Assembly (NCBI GenBank): GCA_041941305.1
Contig: JBGTQJ010000006.1
Span: 62,001-126,000, forward strand
DNA length: 64,000 nt
Reading direction: 5' to 3'
From: JANSWP01 sp041941305
GTDB lineage: Bacteria > Bacteroidota > Bacteroidia > Chitinophagales > Saprospiraceae
Shown here: positions 8,289 to 16,589 of the stretch, piece after piece
How the letters are laid out: each line of letters starts with the position of its first letter
Position numbering within the stretch: position 1 is the first letter of the stretch
Position numbers and translations under genes: made by a program
Notes under the pieces: model-generated
What the model saw: only the letters and a program-made list of their open reading frames with translations
Database searches by the model: none
What the model was told of the DNA's origin: nothing

Positions 8289-8816
8289 TTAGCTTGGATC
8301 AACTAAGAAGAGTACTTGATCGTATTCAACTGGTTGGGCGTCTTCGGTCATAACCTTAACGATCTTTCCAGCAACTTCAGATTCAATCTCATTGAAGAGC
8401 TTCATTGCTTCAACAATGCAAACCACTTGACCTTTTTCAATAGTATCCCCTACCTTGACATAAGCAGGTTTCTCAGGAGATTGCGAACGATAGAAAGTGC
8501 CAACAATTGGAGATTTTACTTCCAGGTAATTTCCGTCAGCAGAAGCTGGGGCAGATTCTGCTTTGGCAGACTCCTTGGCTGGAGCCGGAGCAGGTTCTGA
8601 TGGCGTAGGTGGTGTAGGTGGAGCCGCAGGGGCTGGGACTGCTGGAGCAGCTACAGGGACTATTTGCTGCTGAGGAGTAACGACTTGTGTGGTTTTCGTC
8701 TTGTTGTACTTCTCTGTTCTGACCGAAAGCTCAAAATCGCCGTCTTTCATTTTGAATTCCGTCAGATTCATTTTGTTGATGAGCTTAATGAGCTCCTGTA
8801 TTTCTTTAAAATTCAT
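8289..8816 (-). CDS. accB: acetyl-CoA carboxylase, biotin carboxyl carrier protein
   Basis: The 175-aa carrier has the usual N-terminal helix region (MNFKEIQELIKLINKMNLTE), a flexible Pro/Ala/Glu linker at about 55-95, and a C-terminal biotinyl domain whose biotin Lys is about K139 in VEAMKLFNE. The ATG at 8816 matches the conserved start; the longer frame to 8858 begins with TTG and adds nothing conserved. It follows efp and precedes accC, the standard order in this phylum. Confidence 0.95.
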   Translation of the reverse strand: MNFKEIQELIKLINKMNLTEFKMKDGDFELSVRTEKYNKTKTTQVVTPQQQIVPVAAPAVPAPAAPPTPPTPSEPAPAPAKESAKAESAPASADGNYLEVKSPIVGTFYRSQSPEKPAYVKVGDTIEKGQVVCIVEAMKLFNEIESEVAGKIVKVMTEDAQPVEYDQVLFLVDPS

Positions 8817-8926
8817 AATATGGATGGAGTGGTTTAACGTTTTTAAATTCAATCTCAAATCCAGGAATCAATTTCAAGTGAATAATTCAATATGGGCTTG
8901 AAATGGATTCACGAACCTGATATTTT

Positions 8927-9493
8927 TTAATCGCGCACTCGCTCAATATAAGCACCTGTTTTGGTATCAACACGTACTTTATCACCGGTATTTACAAATA
9001 AAGGTACTTTGATTTCTGTTCCAGTTTCTACTTTAGCAGGTTTTAAAGTATTTGTAGCCGTATCGCCTTTCAATCCAGGCTCCGTATAAGTTATTTCTAC
9101 AACTACATTTGGCTCCATTTCCAATTGTAAAGGAATATCCTTTTCGGAGTGGAAGAGAACATCGACGTTGGCTCCTTCAAGTAATAGACCTGGGTTCTCA
9201 ATCATATATTCCTCCAGTTGGGTCTGTTCATAGGTTTCATTATTCATGAAATGATAACCCATATCATCTTTATATAAAAACTGGAACTTTCTTCTTTCTA
9301 CCCGTACAGTATGTATTTTATGACCTGCAGGAAATGTATTGTCTACAACCCTTCCATGCGTTAAGCTCTTTAATTTTGTTCTCACAAAAGCATTTCCCTT
9401 ACCTGGTTTTACATGTTGGAAATCAACAATTGACCAAATATCATTATTGTATTCAATACACAAGCCCTTTCGAATATCTGATGTATTTGCCAT
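8927..9493 (-). CDS. efp: translation elongation factor P
   Basis: A 188-aa, three-domain factor that rescues ribosomes stalled on polyproline. Signature parts are the KOW-like N-domain with the loop HVKPGKGNAF (candidate tip Lys32), RVERRKFQFLYKD, and the C-terminal OB domain ending in VRVDTKTGAYIERV. Many proteins in this window carry Pro-rich linkers, which are typical EF-P clients. It heads the efp-accB-accC unit, with a consensus promoter upstream. Confidence 0.97.
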   Translation of the reverse strand: MANTSDIRKGLCIEYNNDIWSIVDFQHVKPGKGNAFVRTKLKSLTHGRVVDNTFPAGHKIHTVRVERRKFQFLYKDDMGYHFMNNETYEQTQLEEYMIENPGLLLEGANVDVLFHSEKDIPLQLEMEPNVVVEITYTEPGLKGDTATNTLKPAKVETGTEIKVPLFVNTGDKVRVDTKTGAYIERVRD

Positions 9494-9545
9494 TAATTTG
9501 AATGAATTTAAAATTTTTTAAAACTACTTTTCCCAAAAAGGGCTG

Positions 9546-9553
9546 CAAAGATA
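9546..9553 (-). promoter_or_regulatory. promoter -7 element for efp-accB-accC
   Basis: On the minus strand the site reads TATCTTTG followed by CAGCCC, a perfect Bacteroidota -7. A minus-strand TTG at 9577-9579 is a possible -33, 23 bases away, and lies inside the palindrome at 9572-9620. Confidence 0.7.
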
Positions 9554-9571
9554 GAAAAGACTTAGAAGTTC

Positions 9572-9620
9572 ATGTGCAAGAATCAAGTGTAAGTTCAATT
9601 TGTACTTGATTCTTGCACAT
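9572..9620. repeat. 17-bp perfect inverted repeat between fabH and efp
   Basis: Arms 9572-9588 and 9604-9620 are fully complementary with a 15-base loop. The left arm covers the likely -33 region of the efp promoter. It may act as fabH terminator-like hairpin without a T-tract, or affect the promoter. Confidence 0.8.
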
Positions 9621-9631
9621 CAACATGAGCT

Positions 9632-10621
9632 TTAGTATGCCCACTTTACCCAAATAGAACCCCAGGTAAAACCTCCACCAAAAGCAGTAAGAATAATATT
9701 GTCTCCTTTATTCAGTCGATCTTCATAATCCCATAAGCAAAGTGGAAGGGTTCCGGCAGTAGTGTTGCCGTATTTATTGATATTGACCATCGTTTTTTCC
9801 AATGGAAAATTAGTCATTCTCGCCACACTTTCAATGATTCGCTTGTTGGCTTGATGGGGAACCATCCAGGCAATGTCTTCCCCAGTCAAATTATTTCGCT
9901 CCAGGATATCGGTTACAACATTGGTCATTCCTTTAACTGCAGCTTTAAAAACAGGTTGCCCATTTTGATAAACGAAATGTTCACGATTGGCGACTGTTTC
10001 AGCAGTTGGTGGATATTCGGATCCTCCTGCTTTTTGAAATAAAAAATGCCTTCCTGAACCATCGCTTTTCAAAATCGAATCTTTAATACCGAGGTCTTCT
10101 TCCGTTGGTTCTAAAAGAACAGCGCCCGCACCATCTCCAAAAATGACACAAGTCGTGCGATCCGTATAATCTATGATTGAAGACATTTTGTCTGCACCTA
10201 TGACAATTACCTTTTTGTGAGAACCAGATTCTACAAATTTTGAGGCAGTCGCCAATGCATACAAAAAACCTGAGCAAGCAGCACTGATGTCATAACAAAA
10301 TGCGTTTCTGATGCCCAACTTATCAGCAGTGATATTAGCAGTGTCAGGGAAGGTGAGATCGCCTGTGATGGTGGCACAAATCATCATATCTACTTCCTCA
10401 GGAGAAGTATTGGTTTTTTCCAACAGACCCTGGACAGCCTCTACGCACATTTCAGAAACACCCCTGCCTTCTCCTTTCAAAATGCGCCGCTCTTCAATAC
10501 CTGTGCGAGTCCTAATCCATTCGTCATTGGTATCTACCATTGTTTCCAGAATGGCATTGGTCAATCTATATTCCGGAACGAAGCCATGCACGCCTGTGAT
10601 GGCGGCTTGTAGTTTTGCCAT
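9632..10621 (-). CDS. fabH: beta-ketoacyl-ACP synthase III
   Basis: The 329-aa enzyme condenses acetyl-CoA with malonyl-ACP to start fatty-acid synthesis. It shows the Cys-His-Asn triad: Cys116 in AACSGFLYAL, His in MVPHQANKRI and Asn in NKYGNTTAGT, plus the glycine-rich end TAFGGGFTWGS. Length is normal. It precedes efp-accB-accC, forming a fatty-acid block; plsX and rpmF, often next to it, are not seen. Confidence 0.96.
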   Translation of the reverse strand: MAKLQAAITGVHGFVPEYRLTNAILETMVDTNDEWIRTRTGIEERRILKGEGRGVSEMCVEAVQGLLEKTNTSPEEVDMMICATITGDLTFPDTANITADKLGIRNAFCYDISAACSGFLYALATASKFVESGSHKKVIVIGADKMSSIIDYTDRTTCVIFGDGAGAVLLEPTEEDLGIKDSILKSDGSGRHFLFQKAGGSEYPPTAETVANREHFVYQNGQPVFKAAVKGMTNVVTDILERNNLTGEDIAWMVPHQANKRIIESVARMTNFPLEKTMVNINKYGNTTAGTLPLCLWDYEDRLNKGDNIILTAFGGGFTWGSIWVKWAY

Positions 10622-10865
10622 ATTGCTCTTTCAGTGTGTTTATGTATTCAGTTGTTTGTGTTTAATAGGCTTTATTCGAAAAAATTTTGCATGGGAATCC
10701 GTCAACCGTCCGCCGCATCCAAAGGAGTCCCTTTGGGATTTACCGTTTACCGAATAAAGTCTAATATTTGCCAGACCACTGAACACAAAACGCAAATTAG
10801 TTTTTCGTTTTCCAATTTTCAAAAAAAGAGGGCGCAAGGTAGGAAAATTGTGGGATAGGAGCGGG

Positions 10866-10926
10866 AAATGAAAATTCAAATCAAAATCAAAATTAAAATT
10901 TTTGATTTTGATTTGAATTTTCATTT
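10866..10926. repeat. 27-bp perfect inverted repeat
   Basis: Arms 10866-10892 and 10900-10926 are perfectly complementary over 27 bases, loop 7 bases. Each arm is built from degenerate TCAAAA-type units. It lies between yjbQ and fabH, just past the yjbQ stop on the other side. There is no GC-rich stem, so it is not a classic terminator. Confidence 0.9.
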
Positions 10927-10934
10927 AACAGCTT

Positions 10935-11345
10935 TTAAGAATATATAGTTGCAATCAATTTCCTGCTGCCTCCATGATTTCTGAACTCACACAAAAAAAT
11001 CCCTTGCCAGGTACCAAGATTCAATCTGCCATTGGTAATTGGAATGGAAACAGAGCTGCCAACCAATGTTGATTTGATGTGCGCAGGCATATCGTCTGGT
11101 CCCTCAATGGTATGGGTCAAATATGGTTCGTTTTCGGGCACCAAGCGGTTAAAAATGGATTCAAAATCAACTCGAACAGAAGGATCCGCATTTTCATTGA
11201 TGGTCAATCCCGCAGAGGTGTGTTTAATATATAAATGGAAAATGCCAAGTGGTGGAAGGGGCTCTAGCTTTTGGAGCACTTCTCTTGTGATAAGGTGATA
11301 GCCTCTTGGGTATGAAGGAAGTATGATTTCTTTTTGAGTGATCAT
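10935..11345 (-). CDS. YjbQ/UPF0047 family protein
   Basis: A 136-aa protein of the YjbQ (UPF0047) family, some members of which have weak thiamine-phosphate synthase activity; the physiological role is unclear. Family motifs are HLYIKHTSAGLTINENADPS, with the His/Ser site, HTIEGPDDMPAHIK, and the C-terminal LGTWQGIFLCEFRNHGG. The start at 11345 (MITQKEIILP) matches the usual length; an ATG at 11408 would add 21 unconserved residues encoded by a repeat-rich stretch. It follows tgt on the same strand. Confidence 0.9.
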   Translation of the reverse strand: MITQKEIILPSYPRGYHLITREVLQKLEPLPPLGIFHLYIKHTSAGLTINENADPSVRVDFESIFNRLVPENEPYLTHTIEGPDDMPAHIKSTLVGSSVSIPITNGRLNLGTWQGIFLCEFRNHGGSRKLIATIYS

Positions 11346-11426
11346 AACTATTTGGTTGACAGTTGACAGATAAGGGTGGACGAGCAGAGGTATTGCTCTG
11401 TAAACCATTAAGGGTCAACTATATTC

Positions 11427-12557
11427 TCAAAGTCTGGTATTTACTTGCTTCACCATTTGCGTCTTCCATTTTGCAAAATCGCCCTCCAGGATATGTTTTC
11501 GTGCTTCACCAACCAGCCAAAGGAAAAAACTCAAATTGTGTAAGGAAGCGATTTGCATGCCCAAAATCTCTTTGCTGTGTATTAAATGTCTAAGATAGGC
11601 TTTTGAATGATTCCTGCTTGCGAAACTGGGGCTTTCTGCATCAATGGGAGAGAAATCGTCTTTCCATTTTGCATTTTTCATATTCATGGCACCCTTTGAA
11701 GTATAAAGTAATCCGTGTCGGGCATTCCTGGTAGGTAGTACGCAATCAAACATATCAATACCCAAAGCAATGCATTCTAACAGGTTTTCAGGAGTACCGA
11801 CTCCCATTAGATATCGGGGTTTGTCTTTTGGTAATATTTGGCAGACATGTTCCGTCATTTCATACATTTCAGGAGCAGGCTCACCAACAGAGAGTCCGCC
11901 AATTGCATTGCCTTCGCGTTCAAAAGAAGCGATGGTTTCAGCAGATTGTTTCCTTAAATCTTTGTAAGTACTGCCTTGCACAATAGGGAAAAAGGTTTGC
12001 TCATAACCATACAATGCTGGGGAGGAGTCAAAGTGATCACAACAACGCTTGAGCCAGCGGTGGGTCAATTCCATTGACTTTTTTGCATATTTATAATCAC
12101 AGGGGTAGGGCGTACATTCGTCAAAAGCCATGATAATATCTGCACCAATTTCCCTTTGAATGTCAATCGCTCTTTCAGGACTGAAAAAATGTTTGGAGCC
12201 ATCAATGTGAGAAGAAAAGGTCACGCCTTCCTCTTTGATTTTTCTGCGTCCACTTAAAGAATATACCTGATAGCCCCCACTATCTGTCAAAATGGGTTTT
12301 TCCCAGCCAATAAACTTGTGCAATCCACCTGCTTCTTTCAAAACTTCCGTTCCTGGTCTTAGGTAAAGATGATAGGTATTGCCCAAAATGATTTGAGCTT
12401 TGATGATTTCGGAGAGTTCATTTTGATGCACTGCTTTTACAGTTCCAGCAGTTCCAACAGGCATAAATATTGGGGTCTGAATTTTTCCATGTGCTGTTTC
12501 CAAAATTCCTGCACGAGCATCGGTGTTGGGGTCAGTGTTTTCAAGTTTGAATGTCAT
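11427..12557 (-). CDS. tgt: tRNA-guanine transglycosylase, zinc site lost
   Basis: A 376-aa queuine/preQ1 tRNA-ribosyltransferase that exchanges the wobble guanine of GUN anticodons. It has the active-site runs TDSGGYQVYSLSGRRK, IIMAFDECTPYP and FDCVLPTRNARHGLLYTS. The usual CxCxxC zinc triad is replaced by SPSFAS just before the conserved RNHSKAYLRHL, so three Cys are Ser. From memory, many Bacteroidota enzymes also lack these Cys, so this may be a phylum trait and not a broken gene. The start at 12557 lies one base past the stop codon of the upstream HD gene, so the two are probably co-translated. Confidence 0.95.
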   Translation of the reverse strand: MTFKLENTDPNTDARAGILETAHGKIQTPIFMPVGTAGTVKAVHQNELSEIIKAQIILGNTYHLYLRPGTEVLKEAGGLHKFIGWEKPILTDSGGYQVYSLSGRRKIKEEGVTFSSHIDGSKHFFSPERAIDIQREIGADIIMAFDECTPYPCDYKYAKKSMELTHRWLKRCCDHFDSSPALYGYEQTFFPIVQGSTYKDLRKQSAETIASFEREGNAIGGLSVGEPAPEMYEMTEHVCQILPKDKPRYLMGVGTPENLLECIALGIDMFDCVLPTRNARHGLLYTSKGAMNMKNAKWKDDFSPIDAESPSFASRNHSKAYLRHLIHSKEILGMQIASLHNLSFFLWLVGEARKHILEGDFAKWKTQMVKQVNTRL

Positions 12558-12558
12558 A

Positions 12559-13800
12559 TTAAAATAAAAATGCAATTGCAAAAGCTGCTACAGCGCCTAT
12601 CATTCCATACATAAATACCGCGTAGCACATACTCAAATAGCGATACTTTTTGGCTAATACAACTCCCAGGAAATAGATATCCTTCGTCATAGAGCTATAT
12701 AAGAAATCGCTGTCTTTGATCATTTCCATCATGCCCCAATGGAAATCAGGTAGCTTCATTCGGTAAAAATTGCCAAAAAAGAGCAAATTGGCTTGTCGCT
12801 TTTGGATATCCTCTCGCGTATACATCGTCCGGGTGATTTTTGGACGGGTAGATAAAGTCGCAAAAACCATAGCTGACAGGCATACAGCTAAAAGGATAAT
12901 CGTGGGAACAATGAGCGATTTATTGGTAGAAAACTGAGGAACAAGCTGAGGCAGGACAATTGATATAATAATTGCATTGATACTCAGCATTATATTTGCC
13001 TTATTGTCGGCGATGGAACTAAGGTTTACATGGGTTCTGTAAGTCGCTCTGAACATGGTCTCAACACCTCTTCCAAGATTCAGTTGCTTCAATTCAATTT
13101 CACTGCTGCTCATAGCCTCCGTTAATAATTTTTTCTTCTTTTTCTTCTTTTTATCTTGTCTTGCCAAGTCTTCTACAGACTGAACTTCGTTTGGATTCAA
13201 TCTCAATTTTTGTTTTCTCAATTGCTTGATGTGTTTAAGCTTGCGCTCATTGTATAAATCTTCGGCAATTGTAGTATAGTAGCGATGCCGATTTAGAAAA
13301 TCAAGCTCAAAATCTACCCATTCCTGTTCCGACATGACTACACTTTTTGTCATCAATAATTCTTGTCTGACCCTTCCACATCTATCCCAATAGATTTTTT
13401 TACCTAAATGGCTCAAATCTGCATCACAAATCACTTCTTCCAAAATATCCTGTGGTTGATAGGGGACTTTGGTTGCCAGGATAAGACGCTTAACTGTGGC
13501 GATAGTGTCGGGGTTAAAATTATGTTGTGAAAGAAAAGCCTGAGCATGTTCACAACCTCTCTCTTCATGATTGTCGGCACCTTTGTCATAGCCGCTATCG
13601 TGAAACCATGCAGCTATCTGCAGCACTTCCAATTGTTTTTCGTCCAAACCTATTCCTATCCCCAATTCTCTTACTGCTTCTACAACATTTTCAGTGTGCT
13701 GCCAATCGTGGTACACATATTCAGCAGCAATATTTTTTTGAAAAAAATCGGCTAGATAAGATTCAGTTTTCTCTAAAATATGGTTGTTAGATGCGGACAT
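12559..13800 (-). CDS. HD phosphohydrolase fused to a PycTM (DUF5706) membrane domain
   Basis: A 413-aa two-part protein. Residues 1-200 are an HD-family metal phosphohydrolase (YHDWQHTENVV, AAWFHDSGYDKG, ICDADLSHLG). A charged linker with eight consecutive Lys follows near 218-225. Residues ~240-413 match the Pycsar effector membrane domain (LSSIADNKANIMLSINAIII, then TM helices near 270, 295 and 390-412). PycTM domains disrupt membranes when a cyclic UMP/CMP signal is sensed; here the HD part could hydrolyse a nucleotide and control the membrane part. No pyrimidine cyclase is adjacent, so a defence role is unproven. It overlaps operon-wise with tgt (one base gap). A good -7 promoter element lies upstream at 13906-13913. 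Confidence 0.85.
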   Translation of the reverse strand: MSASNNHILEKTESYLADFFQKNIAAEYVYHDWQHTENVVEAVRELGIGIGLDEKQLEVLQIAAWFHDSGYDKGADNHEERGCEHAQAFLSQHNFNPDTIATVKRLILATKVPYQPQDILEEVICDADLSHLGKKIYWDRCGRVRQELLMTKSVVMSEQEWVDFELDFLNRHRYYTTIAEDLYNERKLKHIKQLRKQKLRLNPNEVQSVEDLARQDKKKKKKKKLLTEAMSSSEIELKQLNLGRGVETMFRATYRTHVNLSSIADNKANIMLSINAIIISIVLPQLVPQFSTNKSLIVPTIILLAVCLSAMVFATLSTRPKITRTMYTREDIQKRQANLLFFGNFYRMKLPDFHWGMMEMIKDSDFLYSSMTKDIYFLGVVLAKKYRYLSMCYAVFMYGMIGAVAAFAIAFLF

Positions 13801-13905
13801 TATATAGCAAAGTGAGATAATGATTGTGAGATAGATTGAAATTCTAAATTGGTTAATTTTCTCAACCTTTCAAATTCTCAATGCACTCATACCTTAAACA
13901 AGTCG

Positions 13906-13913
13906 CAAAGATA
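13906..13913 (-). promoter_or_regulatory. promoter -7 element for the HD-PycTM/tgt unit
   Basis: The minus strand reads TATCTTTG followed by CGAC, a perfect TAnnTTTG. It is about 106 bases before the ATG at 13800. No -33 TTG is at the ideal distance. Confidence 0.6.
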
Positions 13914-14017
13914 GAATCTCAAATAGGATAATAAAAATGTAGAAGAAATGGATAGTCTGGGAAAAAATGATTTTGGGGTAATTTATACATATTTTTTAGT
14001 TTTCATATAAATAGAGC

Positions 14018-14025
14018 TAAGTTTG
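14018..14025 (+). promoter_or_regulatory. candidate -7 promoter element
   Basis: TAAGTTTG matches TAnnTTTG and lies 92 bases before the asparaginase start. The -33 element is not obvious. Confidence 0.45.
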
Positions 14026-14116
14026 CTGAACTTTTCAAATAGACAAATAAAACAAGTTCAAAAACTAAGCTCCTAGGATTCTTGAGGTTTTTGTGCGCGA
14101 CTAAAAAAGCCAAACC

Positions 14117-15121
14117 ATGTTCTCCAGAAGAAAATTCTTATCTAGTTCAACCTTGGGTTCCCTGACTATGCTCGTTGGAGGAACGCTAAATATTTCTTGT
14201 AATTCATCCGAAAAAGAAATTGCAAAATCATCAATTCCTACCAAAAATCGCATTCCTCTTGTAATATCTACATGGGATCATGGTCTCCCTGCCAATCAGG
14301 CAGCCTGGGAGGTATTGAAAAATGGAGGTTCAGCCTTGGATGCAGTAGAGGCGGGAGTCAAGGTTCCGGAGGCTGACCCAAATGCTTCATCGGTAGGATA
14401 TGGAGGCTTGCCCGATAGAGATGGCAATGTGACTTTGGATGCTTGCATTATGGATTCGAAGGGTAATTGCGGTTCTGTTTGCTTTCTTCAACATATTAAG
14501 CACCCCATTTCCGTGGCAAGAAAAGTCATGGAAGAAACACCGCATGTGATGTTAGCTGGTGAAGGGGCTTTTCAATTTGCCCTGGAACAGGGATTCACCA
14601 AAGAGGATTTGCTTACGGATACTGCCAGAAAGAGTTGGGAAGCCTGGAAAAAGGAAAAAAAGTATCAGCCAATTATTAATGTGGAAAATCACGATACTAT
14701 AGGTATGTTGGCAATTGAAGAGAACGGAGATATCGCTGGAGCATGTACTACAAGCGGTTTGGCATATAAAATGCAAGGTAGAGTTGGAGATTCTCCCATA
14801 ATAGGTGCAGGTTTATTTATTGATAATGAAATCGGTGGTGCGGTAGCTACCGGATTAGGGGAAGCAGTTTTAAAATCTTTGGGGTCATTTCTTATCGTTG
14901 AATTGATGCGACAAGGCAAGAGTCCTCAGGAAGCTTGTGATGAAGCCATTTCGAGAATTGTAGAAAAACAAAAGGGGTTCAAAGACTTCCAAATTGGTTA
15001 TATAGCGGTCAATAAAAAAGGAGAATTTGGTGCCTGCTCCATTCACAAGGGTTTTAATTATGCATTATTCAGAGATAATAATAATTCGCTAATTGATTCA
15101 AAAGCGTATGTTACTGGGTAA
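14117..15121 (+). CDS. glycosylasparaginase / isoaspartyl family Ntn-hydrolase, Tat-exported
   Basis: A 334-aa N4-(beta-N-acetylglucosaminyl)-L-asparaginase-like enzyme. It begins with a twin-arginine signal (SRRKFLSSS) and a possible lipobox near residues 28-30 (NISC), so it is expected in the periplasm, perhaps as a lipoprotein. The self-cleavage site is NHDTIGMLAIE, where Thr195 becomes the N-terminal nucleophile of the beta chain, and GLAYKMQGRVGDSPIIGAGL is the substrate-binding run. Likely action is cleavage of the sugar-asparagine link in glycoproteins. Stand-alone gene. Confidence 0.9.
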   Translation: MFSRRKFLSSSTLGSLTMLVGGTLNISCNSSEKEIAKSSIPTKNRIPLVISTWDHGLPANQAAWEVLKNGGSALDAVEAGVKVPEADPNASSVGYGGLPDRDGNVTLDACIMDSKGNCGSVCFLQHIKHPISVARKVMEETPHVMLAGEGAFQFALEQGFTKEDLLTDTARKSWEAWKKEKKYQPIINVENHDTIGMLAIEENGDIAGACTTSGLAYKMQGRVGDSPIIGAGLFIDNEIGGAVATGLGEAVLKSLGSFLIVELMRQGKSPQEACDEAISRIVEKQKGFKDFQIGYIAVNKKGEFGACSIHKGFNYALFRDNNNSLIDSKAYVTG

Positions 15122-15890
15122 AATAGTTCTTTCCATGATACTTATTGTGCAAATGTGCCAAGAAATTTTTGGAAGTCTTAATTTGTCTGGGCTTTGAGAG
15201 TAATGAGAGCTTGAGAACTAAATATTTATCTCAAATTCTCAAATTCTCAAATTCTCAAATTCTCAAATTCTCAAATTCTTGGTACTGGCTTTGCAAGATT
15301 AGGGTGAATAAACCAAGGTTTTGGTTAATTGAAAAGAGCCAAATATTAGTCACAGAATCAATTTAAAAAAGAAGTTATTCGGAAATTTTAAATATTATTT
15401 AATAAATTGCCTTCTTTTAGGAAGTAAACATTCGACATCTACACAATAGAAATCACTCTTGGATTCTGCTTACCGAATAGGACTTATCAAGGCTAGTAAC
15501 CATTGAAAACAAAAAGCTAAAAATGAATGGTTCCAAATTGAACTAACTGATAGCGATAAAGCCTTGAAAATCAAATACTTTTGTAAAGTATACTGTGAGC
15601 TGATTTGAATTAGTCAGGCTAGTAGTTTTAAAATTCCCATGAACATGAAAATTTAGCGCATCGAGTTACTGTCTCCTCACGACTAAAATTTCATGTCAAA
15701 TTTGTAAAGTATTCCGAATTGCTTATATGGTAAGACATTGATTGTCAGGTAGTTTAGTTAACCCTGTCGATGTTTAATGTTACCAGGCAAATTTAGAATT
15801 AAGATTATGCATTTAAGCAGGTTATTTCTAGCCTCCTGCTGTTACTATTTTAATAGTTAATGCCCAAAATCTAGACAATCTGAATCAGAT
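15122..15890. other. 770-base intergenic region
   Basis: No believable gene. It holds the TCAAATTC tandem repeat (15231-15278), a possible promoter element TACTTTTG at 15576-15583 and a loose inverted pair around 15645-15700. A 73-codon frame at 15145-15366 is made largely by the tandem repeat and is not a gene. The remainder probably contains the regulatory region of the downstream kinase/regulator pair. Confidence 0.6.
15231..15278. repeat. 8-bp microsatellite, six TCAAATTC units
   Basis: Six perfect copies of TCAAATTC in a row, followed by a near copy. Related TCAAATTCTCA words recur in the gaps near 13875, 54800 and 54850, so the same word has spread between intergenic regions. Confidence 0.9.
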
Positions 15891-16547
15891 ATGATCCTTA
15901 ATGATTCTTTAGAAACAAAACCTTCAGAAAGGGCTAACTCCGTTGCGCTTTTAAATGCAGTGATCGGTGGACAAAACGCCGAAAGAAAGAGGATTGCAAG
16001 GGATTTACATGATAGCATTGGTTGTTTACTTTCAACAACCCGACTTTTATACGATACCATTGAACCGAAAAACCAAAAAAGATATGAGGAGGTAAAAGCC
16101 CTGCTTAGTGAAACCCAAATTGAATTACGTCGTATTGTGAATAACCTGATGCCCGCAGCTCTGGAAAATTTAGGTTTGATAGCAGCTCTCCAACAATTAT
16201 GTGAGTTAATTAATCTGGGAGGTAAGGTAAAAATACAATTTAAGGCAGTTGATTTGGAGAAAACCTCTTTGTCAAATGACTTGAAAATCAACCTTTATAG
16301 AATTGTACAGGAACTGTTCAATAATTTTATCAAACATAGTTGTGCAACAAAAATGGAATTATTATTGAAATACAATAATAATTCAATATATATTTTTTTG
16401 AAAAGCAATGGAAATCAGCTTTCAAAAAGTGATTTTCAAAGTCTTTCTATCCAAAACAGAGTACAAGGATTAAGAGGCAAAATGGAATTGAAACATAGGT
16501 TAGATTATTCCATTATCCAAGTAAGAGTGCCTGTTTTAAAGCCCTGA
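15891..16547 (+). CDS. NarL-type histidine kinase with degenerate ATPase box
   Basis: A 218-aa soluble kinase without sensor or membrane domain. The HisKA_3 dimerisation region has the phospho-His in ERKRIARDLHDSIGCLLS (near residue 45). The N box RIVQELFNNFIKHS follows at about 140. The usual DxGxG nucleotide loop is not recognisable (IFLKSNGNQLSKSDF), while the later GLRGKMEL is kept, so ATP binding may be weak or lost. It is 42 bases upstream of the response regulator and clearly paired with it. Sensing must come from a partner or from the cytoplasm. Confidence 0.85.
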   Translation: MILNDSLETKPSERANSVALLNAVIGGQNAERKRIARDLHDSIGCLLSTTRLLYDTIEPKNQKRYEEVKALLSETQIELRRIVNNLMPAALENLGLIAALQQLCELINLGGKVKIQFKAVDLEKTSLSNDLKINLYRIVQELFNNFIKHSCATKMELLLKYNNNSIYIFLKSNGNQLSKSDFQSLSIQNRVQGLRGKMELKHRLDYSIIQVRVPVLKP

Positions 16548-16589
16548 AATTCAAAACATTATAAATTTTTGAATTCCAAAACCGTAATT

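Noticed and set aside
9572..9620. Simple terminator after fabH
   Set aside because: The stem is long and perfect but AT-mixed with no T-tract; it also covers the efp promoter, so it is kept as an inverted repeat only.
15231..15278. CRISPR array
   Set aside because: Units are 8 bp with no spacers; it is a simple microsatellite.
15145..15366. 73-codon ORF
   Set aside because: Mostly produced by the TCAAATTC microsatellite; no start or family support.
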